This document shows, piece by piece, positions 52,851-60,198 of a DNA stretch of 64,000 nt. The DNA comes from Aliidiomarina sp047920995 (GTDB taxonomy: Bacteria; Pseudomonadota; Gammaproteobacteria; Enterobacterales; Alteromonadaceae), in contig NZ_JBLRWZ010000009.1 of NCBI RefSeq assembly GCF_047920995.1, positions 8,305 through 72,304 on the forward strand, written 5' to 3'. The notes beneath the pieces were generated by a model that made no database searches, was not told where the DNA came from, and was given only the letters and a program-made list of their open reading frames with translations. The position numbers and the translations under genes were made by a program. Numbering within the stretch: the stretch's first letter is position 1; each line of letters opens with the position of its first letter.

Positions 52851-54017
52851 TTACCGCAAACCAAAACCAGCAGTTTTGGTTAATACCATTTTCACGTCGG
52901 TGCCTATCGATTCCACTGAGCTATATTCCCACACCGGCACTTTATCCATATGTGTAATGTTGCCCAAATGGAACATGCCCACACTTTGATCGCCCAATAA
53001 TTTCGGCGCCATATACACAACCAATTCATCTACCAATTCGGCAGTTAACAGTGCCCCTGCCAATCGCGCACCAGCTTCAACCCAAACCGTATGAATGCCG
53101 CGCTCGGCGATCAGCTGCAACAAGGCCGTTAAATCAATGCGCCCCGTAACGCCTGTTTCCATTACGATTTCTTCCGCATTTTCCGGCAACTGCATGCCAC
53201 TGGCACTCGCACGAATTAACCATACCGGGCCACCACAGGTAAATAATTTAGCATCTGGCTTCACTTCACCGCGGTGATCAATAATCACCCGCACCGGCTG
53301 GCGAACATCTTGCTTGCCTGGTTCACCCGGATATACCGTGCCCGTAGGAAACTCCGTAGGCCGCACATTCAATACCGGATCATCCGCCAACACCGTGCCA
53401 GCGCCCGTTAAAATAGCGCCCGCTTGCGCGCGCCCTACTTGCACATCGGCACGTGCTTCATGGCCAGTAATCCACTTACTCTTACCGTTCGCCAACGCCG
53501 TGCGGCCATCAATTGATGCCGCCATTTTCAACTGCACATACGGCCGGCCAAGCTTATGGCAAGTAAAGAAACCGCGGCTTATCGCGTAAGCTTCTCGCTC
53601 GAGTAACCCCACTTCAACTTTAATACCCGCTTTCTTTAACCGTTTAATACCAGCACCCGCCACTTTCGGGAACGGGTCTTCCAACGCTACTACTACGCGC
53701 GCCACGTCTGCCTTGATCAACGCATCAACACATGGCGGTGTACGGCCAGTGTGATTGCACGGTTCAAGTGTAACGTAAACCGTTGCGCCCTTCGCGGCAT
53801 CGCCAGCTGCAGCCAATGCATTCACTTCTGCATGGGCTTCGCCAGCACGCTCATGAAAGCCTTCGCCCACAACTTCGCCCGCTTTGTCGTTCGAAAAATC
53901 AACAACAACGCAGCCAACGTTTGGATTAGGATGAGTGGTAAAGCGCCCTTGAGCAGCAAGCTCAAGTGCACGTTGCATATAATAGGTATCTGTTTCTGTG
54001 AAGGTAATTTTAGTCAT
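52851..54017 (-). CDS. ribD: Bifunctional riboflavin biosynthesis deaminase/reductase
   Basis: N-terminal pyrimidine deaminase with Zn motif HAEVNAL and PCNHTGRTPPC; C-terminal reductase (PYVQLKMAASIDGRTALANGKSKWIT, GAGTVLADDP). 388 residues (E. coli 367). Overlaps nrdR by 8 bp. In many gammaproteobacteria ribE follows ribD; here ribBA follows directly, so riboflavin synthase is encoded elsewhere. Confidence 0.96.
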   Translation of the reverse strand: MTKITFTETDTYYMQRALELAAQGRFTTHPNPNVGCVVVDFSNDKAGEVVGEGFHERAGEAHAEVNALAAAGDAAKGATVYVTLEPCNHTGRTPPCVDALIKADVARVVVALEDPFPKVAGAGIKRLKKAGIKVEVGLLEREAYAISRGFFTCHKLGRPYVQLKMAASIDGRTALANGKSKWITGHEARADVQVGRAQAGAILTGAGTVLADDPVLNVRPTEFPTGTVYPGEPGKQDVRQPVRVIIDHRGEVKPDAKLFTCGGPVWLIRASASGMQLPENAEEIVMETGVTGRIDLTALLQLIAERGIHTVWVEAGARLAGALLTAELVDELVVYMAPKLLGDQSVGMFHLGNITHMDKVPVWEYSSVESIGTDVKMVLTKTAGFGLR

Positions 54018-54459
54018 CTAAACGAGCGATCTCCGCGCCGAAGTCGCGAATATCCTCAAACGAACGGTAAACCGACGCAAAGCGAATATAAGCAACTTTA
54101 TCGAGTTGCTTGAGTTGATCCATCACCAAACTGCCAATCAGTTTACTAGAAACTTCTCGTTCGCCAGTAGCGCGCAGTTTAGATTTGATACGATTGATGG
54201 TTTGCTCCATCGCCTCTAGGCTCACCGGACGTTTCTCCAATGAACGTAGCAGGCCAGCACGCAACTTATCCTCGTTAAAAGGTTCGCGCGCACCGTTGCT
54301 TTTAATCACTCGTGGCATTACCAATTCTGCGCTTTCAAACGTAGTAAACCGTTCTTTGCAGGCATTGCATTCACGCCGGCGGCGAACCGACATACCGTCC
54401 GCCACCAAGCGTGAATCAATTACTTTCGTATCTTGCTCAGAGCAAAATGGGCAATGCAT
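54010..54459 (-). CDS. nrdR: Transcriptional repressor NrdR
   Basis: Represses ribonucleotide reductase genes in response to ATP/dATP. N-terminal zinc ribbon C3, C6, C31, C34 (MHCPFC, RRECNAC), then the ATP-cone (VIKSNGAREPFNEDKL...KRPVS). ATG at 54459 gives 149 residues, exactly the E. coli length; an upstream ATG (54492) is not needed. Coupled to ribD. Confidence 0.96.
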   Translation of the reverse strand: MHCPFCSEQDTKVIDSRLVADGMSVRRRRECNACKERFTTFESAELVMPRVIKSNGAREPFNEDKLRAGLLRSLEKRPVSLEAMEQTINRIKSKLRATGEREVSSKLIGSLVMDQLKQLDKVAYIRFASVYRSFEDIRDFGAEIARLDD

Positions 54460-54532
54460 AGAATGTTTATTCCTTTCAGAGTGCGCAAGCAAAGGGCCAG
54501 CCCCTACTCACACACGCTAATTACTGAGCTTT

Positions 54533-54560
54533 ATATTAGGCCTACTATCCAGCCTAATAT
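54533..54560. other. Hairpin between glyA and nrdR
   Basis: Perfect 9-bp inverted repeat ATATTAGGC (54533-54541) and GCCTAATAT (54552-54560), six bases after the glyA stop on the minus strand. No T-run follows, so it is more likely an mRNA 3'-end or processing structure than a full terminator. Confidence 0.6.
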
Positions 54561-54566
54561 GAGGGC

Positions 54567-55847
54567 CTACGCCTTTTTAGCGTACACCGGGAAGCGCGCA
54601 CACAACGCTTTCACTTCATCACGAACGCGCGCTTCAACAGCGCTATCGCTCGTACCATCTTCTTTTACTGCATTTAACACATCGCAAATCCAGTGTGCTA
54701 CCTGCTCGGCTTCTGCTTCTTGGAAACCACGGCGCGTAATTGCCGGAGTACCCAAACGCAAGCCAGAGGTAACAAACGGCGAACGCGGATCATTCGGCAC
54801 CGAGTTCTTATTCACCGTAATGAACGAACGGCCAAGTGCCGCATCCGCATCTTTACCCGTGATGTTTTTGTTAATTAAATCCACTAAAAACAAATGGTTT
54901 TCAGTACCACCAGAAACGATATCGTAGCCACGCTCTTGCATAACACGCACCATCGCTTTAGCGTTCTTTAACACTTGCTTTTGATATTCTTTAAACTCAG
55001 GCTGCAACGCTTCTTTAAATGCCACCGCTTTCGCAGCAATCACGTGCATTAACGGGCCACCTTGGTTGCCCGGGAACACCGAGCTATTCAAGCGCTTATG
55101 CAAATCCGCATCGTCTTTGCCGCTCAAAATCAAACCAGAGCGCGGGCCAGCTAAGGTTTTATGCGTAGTAGTAGTTACCACATCTGCAATGGGCACCGGA
55201 TTCGGGTACAAGCCCGCCGCCACCAAACCAGCCACGTGCGCCATATCTACCAGCAGGTAAGCACCCACTTCATCGGCGATATCGCGGAATTTCTGCCAAT
55301 CCACAATGCCAGAGTACGCTGAAAAACCAGCAATAATCATCTTCGGCTTGTGCTCATGCGCCAATTCACGCACCTGATCGTAATGAATTTCACCCGTTTC
55401 CGGATGCAGGCCATATTGCACCGCGTTGTAGTTCACGCCCGAGAAATTCACGTGCGAGCCATGGGTTAAATGGCCACCATGCGCCAAGCTCATTCCCAAC
55501 ACCGTATCGCCAGCCTTACATAAGGCCATAAATACCGCCGTATTGGCTTGCGAACCAGCGTGCGGTTGCACGTTCGCAAACTTCGCACCAAACAATTCTT
55601 TCGCGCGCTCAATCGCCAAATTTTCCGCAATATCCACATACTCACAACCGCCGTAATAGCGCTTGCCCGGATAGCCTTCGGCATATTTGTTGGTTAACTG
55701 AGAACCCTGCGCTTCAAGCACGCGCGGGCTAGTATAATTCTCTGAAGCAATCAGCTCGATATGCTCTTCTTGGCGTACAACTTCGGCTTGCATAGCCGCC
55801 CACAGTTCCGGGTCAAACCCAGCAATTGTCATCTCAGAACCAGACAT
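54567..55847 (-). CDS. glyA: Serine hydroxymethyltransferase
   Basis: PLP enzyme interconverting serine + THF and glycine + methylene-THF. SENYTSPRVLEAQGSQLTNKYAEGYPGKRYYGGCEYVD, PHAGSQANTAVFMALC, and the PLP lysine in VTTTTHKTLAGPRSG are present. 426 residues (E. coli 417). ATG at 55847 has GGAG 6-8 bp upstream; ATG at 55832 possible. Confidence 0.97.
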   Translation of the reverse strand: MSGSEMTIAGFDPELWAAMQAEVVRQEEHIELIASENYTSPRVLEAQGSQLTNKYAEGYPGKRYYGGCEYVDIAENLAIERAKELFGAKFANVQPHAGSQANTAVFMALCKAGDTVLGMSLAHGGHLTHGSHVNFSGVNYNAVQYGLHPETGEIHYDQVRELAHEHKPKMIIAGFSAYSGIVDWQKFRDIADEVGAYLLVDMAHVAGLVAAGLYPNPVPIADVVTTTTHKTLAGPRSGLILSGKDDADLHKRLNSSVFPGNQGGPLMHVIAAKAVAFKEALQPEFKEYQKQVLKNAKAMVRVMQERGYDIVSGGTENHLFLVDLINKNITGKDADAALGRSFITVNKNSVPNDPRSPFVTSGLRLGTPAITRRGFQEAEAEQVAHWICDVLNAVKEDGTSDSAVEARVRDEVKALCARFPVYAKKA

Positions 55848-55894
55848 GCCTACTCCTAATAAACGGTGAAATATCGCCCAAAAATCAAGCGCTC

Positions 55895-55900
55895 ATTATA
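55895..55900 (-). promoter_or_regulatory. Probable -10 element of the glyA promoter
   Basis: On the minus strand a perfect TATAAT, 48 bp upstream of the glyA ATG. The -35 side is weak (ATTTGC region about 17 bp upstream), so the assignment rests mainly on the -10. Confidence 0.55.
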
Positions 55901-56040
55901 CCGCACAACGCGCGCAAATGGTAGCCGCTCGGCCGTGGGTGTGGAAAGAGCTTCCAAGGCGAGAGTGTTCTGGGAATAATGAATCTAGAAATGTTCGCGC
56001 TTATAACAACAAGTAACGTTCAATCATAAACGCACTTGGT

Positions 56041-56136
56041 GGTGGGGATAGCACCAGCCGGAGTGTTTGCCGCATGGATGCGGCAGCCAAGCCTACATGG
56101 ATGTACTTGCGGCGTCTCCGGCGGTGCTGCCCCACC
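56041..56136. repeat. Structured palindromic repeat, copy B (plus orientation)
   Basis: Outer stem GCCGGAG (56057-56063) / CTCCGGC (56116-56122), inner hairpin TGCCGCATGGATGCGGCA and second hairpin CTACATGGATGTAC. Flanking arms GGTGGGGATAGCACC / GGTGCTGCCCCACC extend the palindrome to about 96 bp. Located between the ends of ettA (minus) and the glyA promoter region; the rest of the 316-bp gap holds no supported gene. Confidence 0.85.
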
Positions 56137-56163
56137 CCCAAGAAACGCGTTTAAGGTTGAACG

Positions 56164-57831
56164 TTACTTCACGGCTTTTTTGTATTTGATGCGGTGCGGG
56201 TTCATCGCATCGGCGCCGTGCGTTTTCTTCATGTACTCTTCGTATTCCGTGTAGTTACCTTCGAAGAAGCTCACTTGCCCTTCATCGCGGTAATCCAGAA
56301 TGTGCGTAGCAATACGATCCAAGAACCAGCGATCATGCGAAATCACCATGGCAGCGCCCGGGAATTCCAATAGCGCATCTTCCAATGCCCGCAAAGTTTC
56401 CACATCAAGATCGTTGGTAGGCTCATCGAGCAGCAACAAGTTGCCGCCAGCGCGCAGCAGCTTCGCCAAATGCACTCGGTTGCGTTCACCACCAGAAAGC
56501 TCACCAATGAACTTCTGCTGATCGTTGCCACGGAAGTTAAAGCGGCCCACGTAGGCACGGCTTTGCACTTCATAAGTTCCGATGCGCAGAATATCTTGGC
56601 CATCAGAAATTTCTTGCCACACCGTTTTCTTATCGTCCATATCATCACGGAACTGATCAACCGAGGCCAACACCACGGTTTCGCCAAGTTCCACGGTGCC
56701 TGCATCTGGCTGCTCTTTGCCGCTAATCATGCGGAACAACGTAGATTTACCCGCACCATTCGGGCCGATAATGCCCACAATGGCGCCTTTCGGCATACTA
56801 AAAGTTAAATCGTCTATCAGAACGCGATCGCCATAGCTTTTCTTCAAGCCATTCACTTCCAGCACCTTATCGCCCAAACGTGGGCCCGGCGGAATATACA
56901 GCTCGTTGGTTTCGTTACGGGCTTGGTAATCACCCGATTGCAGCTCTTCAAAGCGGTTCAAACGCGCCTTGCTCTTCGCTTGCCTACCTTTCGGATTCTG
57001 CCGCACCCACTCAAGCTCTTTCTTAATCGATTTCTGACGAGCCGCTTCGCCGCGCTCTTCTTGCGCTAAACGCGCATCTTTTTGCTCAAGCCAGCTCGAG
57101 TAGTTGCCTTCCCACGGAATGCCGTAACCGCGATCCAGTTCAAGTATCCAGCCCGCCACGTTATCCAAGAAATAACGGTCATGGGTAATGGCTACCACAG
57201 TGCCCTCATAATCGTGCAAGAAGCGCTCTAGCCAAGCAACTGATTCAGCATCCAAGTGGTTCGTTGGCTCATCTAGCAACAACATATCCGGCTTTTCGAG
57301 AAGCAATCTGCAAATCGCAACCCGGCGGCGTTCACCACCCGATAGCGTTGCAATCTTGGCATCCCAAGGCGGTAAACGCAGCGCATCGGCAGCGCGCTCA
57401 AGAGCATTCTCAAGGTTGTGGCCTTCTTTGGTAGCTAAAATCGCTTCCAACTCACCTTGGCGCTTCGCCAGTGCATCGAAATCAGCATCTTCTTCCGCAT
57501 AGGCAGCGTAAATTTCATCCAGCTCAACCAATGCATCTTTCACATCGCTCAAGGCTTCTTCAACGGTTTCACGCACAGTTTTACTCGGATCCAACTGCGG
57601 TTCCTGCGGCAAATAGCCGATGTTGATACCCGGCTGCGGGCGCGCTTCTCCCTCAAACTCTTTATCGATACCAGCCATAATGCGCAGCAATGTTGATTTA
57701 CCCGAACCATTCAGGCCGAGTACACCAATCTTTGCGCCAGGGAAAAAGCTAAGGGAAATATCTTTTAAAATGGTACGTTTCGGCGGCACTACTTTGCTCA
57801 CCCGCAACATACTATAAATATATTGAGCCAT
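56164..57831 (-). CDS. ettA: Energy-dependent translational throttle protein EttA (ABC-F)
   Basis: Ribosome-binding ATPase gating early elongation in relation to ATP/ADP. Two ABC domains: Walker A GLNGSGKST and GPNGAGKST, signatures LSGGERRR and LSGGERNR, Walker B LLLDEPTNHLDAES and LLLDEPTNDLDVET. The EttA arm and P-site linker (GNYSSWLEQKDARLAQEER...KELEWVRQNPKGRQAKSKARL) are intact. ATG at 57831 gives the family length (555). Confidence 0.97.
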   Translation of the reverse strand: MAQYIYSMLRVSKVVPPKRTILKDISLSFFPGAKIGVLGLNGSGKSTLLRIMAGIDKEFEGEARPQPGINIGYLPQEPQLDPSKTVRETVEEALSDVKDALVELDEIYAAYAEEDADFDALAKRQGELEAILATKEGHNLENALERAADALRLPPWDAKIATLSGGERRRVAICRLLLEKPDMLLLDEPTNHLDAESVAWLERFLHDYEGTVVAITHDRYFLDNVAGWILELDRGYGIPWEGNYSSWLEQKDARLAQEERGEAARQKSIKKELEWVRQNPKGRQAKSKARLNRFEELQSGDYQARNETNELYIPPGPRLGDKVLEVNGLKKSYGDRVLIDDLTFSMPKGAIVGIIGPNGAGKSTLFRMISGKEQPDAGTVELGETVVLASVDQFRDDMDDKKTVWQEISDGQDILRIGTYEVQSRAYVGRFNFRGNDQQKFIGELSGGERNRVHLAKLLRAGGNLLLLDEPTNDLDVETLRALEDALLEFPGAAMVISHDRWFLDRIATHILDYRDEGQVSFFEGNYTEYEEYMKKTHGADAMNPHRIKYKKAVK

Positions 57832-57930
57832 ATGCCTCACAGTTCCTGTTAGAAATAGAAATCACAGCAATTGTACCACAGCACTTTTTTAATGCATCAG
57901 CGGAGTGAAGTTGGGGCTGCTTGCGGGTGT

Positions 57931-58170
57931 GAGGGAACGGTTTGGCTTGCGAGAGCTTGCGCCCTCGGCACCGCCAGAGTGTCTGCCGCAGGGATGGTGC
58001 TTGCGTGCGCGAGGGCAGTGTGGCTTGCGAGAGCTGAAGCCCTCAAGCACCAGCCAGAGTGTCTGCCGCAGGGATGCGGCAGCCAAGCCTACATGGAAGT
58101 ACTTGCGGCGTCTCTGGCGGTGCCGAGGGCTTCAGCTCTCGAAAGCCACACTGCCCGGAAGCGCGCAAGC
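57931..58170. repeat. Structured palindromic repeat, copy C, nested in a long palindrome with a partial second copy
   Basis: Core stem GCCAGAG (58053-58059) / CTCTGGC (58112-58118), with hairpin TGCCGCAGGGATGCGGCA. Around it, arms of about 50 bp each (57999 to 58050 and 58119 to 58170; GGGCAGTGTGGCTT, GAGAGCTGAAGCCCTC on both sides) make a 172-bp near-palindrome. A truncated left half-copy (57931-57998) precedes it and includes GCCAGAGTGTCTGCCGCA. Situated in the divergent ettA/upp gap. Confidence 0.85.
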
Positions 58171-58196
58171 CGTTCCCCGAACGCGAAGAATTCCGT

Positions 58197-58202
58197 TATA
58201 CT
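58197..58202 (+). promoter_or_regulatory. Possible -10 element of the upp promoter
   Basis: TATACT, 31 bp before the upp ATG, just outside the long palindrome; only a weak -35 (TTCCCC) lies 18 bp upstream, inside the palindrome edge. Confidence 0.4.
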
Positions 58203-58233
58203 TGGGGAAATTCATGCATTTAAAGAGGCCCCG

Positions 58234-58863
58234 ATGAGTATTCATGTTATTAAGCACCCGCTAATTCAGCACAAAATTGGTTTAATGCGTGCGGCCGATA
58301 TCAGCACCAAGAACTTCCGCGAACTAGCGAACGAACTAGGCAACTTGTTAACCTATGAAGCCACCAAAGATCTAGAGCTCGAAAGTACGGAAATTGATGG
58401 CTGGGCGGGTAGCCCGATTAACGTGCAGCGCATTAAAGGCAAGAAAATAACCATCGTGCCAATTTTGCGGGCTGGTTTGGGCATGATGGACGGCGTGTTA
58501 CAGCTGATTCCCAGCGCCAAAGTAAGCGTGGTGGGCTTATACCGTGATGAAGAAACCCTTGAGCCGGTACCTTATTATGAGAAATTCACCAGCAATATTG
58601 ATGAGCGCATGGCGCTGGTGATTGATCCAATGCTAGCTACTGGCGGCTCAATGGTAGCTACCCTCGATATGCTGAAAAAACACAACTGCAAAGAGATACG
58701 CATTTTGGTGCTCGTAGCGGCGCCAGAAGGCGTGCAGCGGGTATTGGTAGAGCATCCAGATGTAACCATTTATGCGGCAGCCATGGACGAGCGCCTAAAT
58801 GAGCACGGCTATATTTTGCCAGGTTTGGGTGATGCCGGTGATAAGATTTTTGGCACTAAGTAA
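58234..58863 (+). CDS. upp: Uracil phosphoribosyltransferase
   Basis: Pyrimidine salvage: uracil + PRPP to UMP. PRPP motif LVIDPMLATGGSM, GKKITIVPILRAGLGMMDGV and the C-terminal GLGDAGDKIFGTK are characteristic. ATG at 58234 (AGAGG upstream) gives 209 residues; E. coli Upp has 208. The ORF is open 120 codons further upstream, but only through the palindromic repeat and with no family match. Confidence 0.97.
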   Translation: MSIHVIKHPLIQHKIGLMRAADISTKNFRELANELGNLLTYEATKDLELESTEIDGWAGSPINVQRIKGKKITIVPILRAGLGMMDGVLQLIPSAKVSVVGLYRDEETLEPVPYYEKFTSNIDERMALVIDPMLATGGSMVATLDMLKKHNCKEIRILVLVAAPEGVQRVLVEHPDVTIYAAAMDERLNEHGYILPGLGDAGDKIFGTK

Positions 58864-59060
58864 GCGCTAATCTTTTAATTTTCGGCTGAACGCCTCTGGT
58901 CAACGCCTCTGGTTAAGCATCACGCAATAAATACTGCTATTCATTTCACACCTTCATTTCCCCCTATTGCAAGCGTACGTACATCATACGTTCGCTTGCG
59001 TTTAATTTCCACTGTGCTAAAATTCTTCATACGTACAATTGCCGTACCAAGAATTTCAGC
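58864..59060 (+). promoter_or_regulatory. Toxin-antitoxin promoter with palindromic operator
   Basis: Gap before the antitoxin. Promoter: TTGCGT (58996-59001), 16-bp spacer, TAAAAT (59018-59023) with extended TGC. Overlapping its -35 is an inverted repeat GCAAGCGTACGTA (58969-58981) / TACGTTCGCTTGC (58987-58999), one mismatch. Further TACGTAC-like words sit at 59028-59036 and 59041-59047. This is the expected arrangement for autorepression by the antitoxin-toxin complex. A 13-bp direct repeat (AACGCCTCTGGTC, about 58887-58912) lies near upp. Confidence 0.75.
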
Positions 59061-59093
59061 TTTTCCTTATCAGGCCACGGCGAGGGAGATATC

Positions 59094-59366
59094 ATGTCAG
59101 CATTAACCTTAAAAAAAAATGCCCGTTTAGATTTAAAAACAACACAACATAACAAAGATTTACTTGCGCAAGCGGCGCAGATTCGCGGTGTGGATATGAC
59201 AACATTTATTATCGAGCCCGCGCTTAAAGCCGCGCGCGATGTTATTGAGCAAACACAGCTGCAAATGGAAGAGCAGAAAGCGCTATACAATGCTCTAGCA
59301 AAACCTGCAGCACCAACCAATGCGTTGCGTGATTTACTAGCAGCAGGAAAGTTCGATGAGCGGTAA
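59094..59366 (+). CDS. DUF1778 ribbon-helix-helix antitoxin (TacA/AtaR-like)
   Basis: 90 residues. N-terminal NARLDLKTTQHNKDLLAQAAQIRGVDMTTFIIEPAL is the DUF1778 ribbon-helix-helix, which binds the operator; the C-terminal helix and loop (NALRDLLAAGKFDER) should wrap and block the toxin. Overlaps the toxin gene by 11 bp. Confidence 0.93.
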   Translation: MSALTLKKNARLDLKTTQHNKDLLAQAAQIRGVDMTTFIIEPALKAARDVIEQTQLQMEEQKALYNALAKPAAPTNALRDLLAAGKFDER

Positions 59367-59883
59367 GCCATTTATAATCGAGCGATATGATGTTAACAAA
59401 ACCTATTTCCAACAAAAATCCTTTGATTGCGGGAATAAGGTCATTAACAAATTTGTTCACGCCTCGTTAAAAAAGCAAGTGCGCAATGGGTTTTCCCAAG
59501 CTTATGTTTTGCTTGATCAAGGTAACAATGAACGCTTTTCCGCTTTTTACACACTCGCTTCGTTCAAGTTATTGGCTAGCGATATGGCTGCAATCTCTGC
59601 GAATAGCTTTCCACGAGATATACCATGCGTTCGATTGATAATGCTTGGCGTCGAGCGCAAGCTTCAGGGGCAAGGTATCGGGAAGAAAATAATTTCTGAT
59701 GCTTTGCACCGAGTATATAAAGCATCCAAAGAGGTAGGAGTTTTCGGGGTTTATTTAGATGCAGATCCAAACGCTATCAATTTCTATCACTCATTAGGCT
59801 TTGTTAGATTAGATAGCGGTGGTAAAAAAGAAATAGCTAAAATGTTTTTAAGCATGAACAAAATTCATGCGCTACTTTCATAG
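59356..59883 (+). CDS. GNAT acetyltransferase toxin (TacT/AtaT-like)
   Basis: 175 residues. N-terminal SFDCGNKVINKFVHAS and the acetyl-CoA loop RKLQGQGIGKKII are those of GNAT toxins that acetylate the amino group of aminoacyl-tRNA. The catalytic tyrosine position is Y144 in INFYHSLGF. The pair is more AT-rich than its neighbours and sits between upp and tRNA-Trp, consistent with horizontal gain. Which tRNA it hits cannot be predicted. Confidence 0.93.
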   Translation: MSGKPFIIERYDVNKTYFQQKSFDCGNKVINKFVHASLKKQVRNGFSQAYVLLDQGNNERFSAFYTLASFKLLASDMAAISANSFPRDIPCVRLIMLGVERKLQGQGIGKKIISDALHRVYKASKEVGVFGVYLDADPNAINFYHSLGFVRLDSGGKKEIAKMFLSMNKIHALLS

Positions 59884-59951
59884 ATTACATTGCTTAAGTT
59901 ACATAAATCGCTTAAAAACCGTGCAAACGTTTTGGTTTTAGAATAAAACAC

Positions 59952-59979
59952 TTGCCGCCGCATAGATGCTCGGTATAAT
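59952..59979 (+). promoter_or_regulatory. tRNA-Trp promoter
   Basis: TTGCCG (59952-59957), 16-bp spacer, perfect TATAAT (59974-59979); the tRNA begins 13 bp beyond it. Confidence 0.8.
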
Positions 59980-59992
59980 TCAGCGCTGTTGC

Positions 59993-60069
59993 AGGGGCGT
60001 AGTTCCAATTGGTAGAACAGCGGTCTCCAAAACCGACGGTTGGGGGTTCGAATCCCTCCGCCCCTGCCA
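59993..60069 (+). tRNA. trnW: tRNA-Trp (anticodon CCA)
   Basis: 77 nt including an encoded CCA. Acceptor stem AGGGGCG / CGCCCCT, anticodon CCA at 60027-60029 (loop CTCCAAA), T-arm GGGGGTTCGAATCCCTC. All arms pair. Confidence 0.97.
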
Positions 60070-60077
60070 ATTCTTAG

Positions 60078-60110
60078 AAGCGCATGGCATTTGCCAGTTG
60101 CGCTTTTTTT
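60078..60110 (+). terminator. Terminator of tRNA-Trp
   Basis: Stem AAGCGCA (60078-60084) / TGCGCTT (60099-60105) with inner TGGCA / TGCCA and a T7 run. 9 bp after the tRNA. Confidence 0.85.
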
Positions 60111-60179
60111 GTGCCTAGTGTTTTTTGTGCCTAGTGATTAGGGCTTGGCGCGTGCCAGCGGGCTGAAGCCGCGGCACGC
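60105..60179. repeat. 16-bp tandem duplication and GGCTGAAGCC hairpin between tRNA-Trp and radA
   Basis: TTTTTTGTGCCTAGTG occurs twice in tandem (60105-60120, 60121-60136). Then GCGTGCCAGCGG / CCGCGGCACGC (60150-60179, one bulge) forms a hairpin around GGCTGAAGCC, 20 bp after the radA stop on the minus strand. Without a T-run it is not a classical terminator. The GCTGAAGCC word also occurs in the arms of repeat copy C. Confidence 0.75.
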
Positions 60180-60198
60180 ATCTACTTACTAACTCGGC

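Noticed and set aside
50478..58170. CRISPR-like array
   Set aside because: Copies are kilobases apart, differently oriented and palindromic, with genes between them.
57871..58233. 120-codon N-terminal extension of upp
   Set aside because: Runs through a palindromic repeat; Upp family length and ribosome site fit the ATG at 58234.
59884..60198. Integrated element at tRNA-Trp
   Set aside because: No integrase and no direct repeat of the tRNA 3' end in the window.
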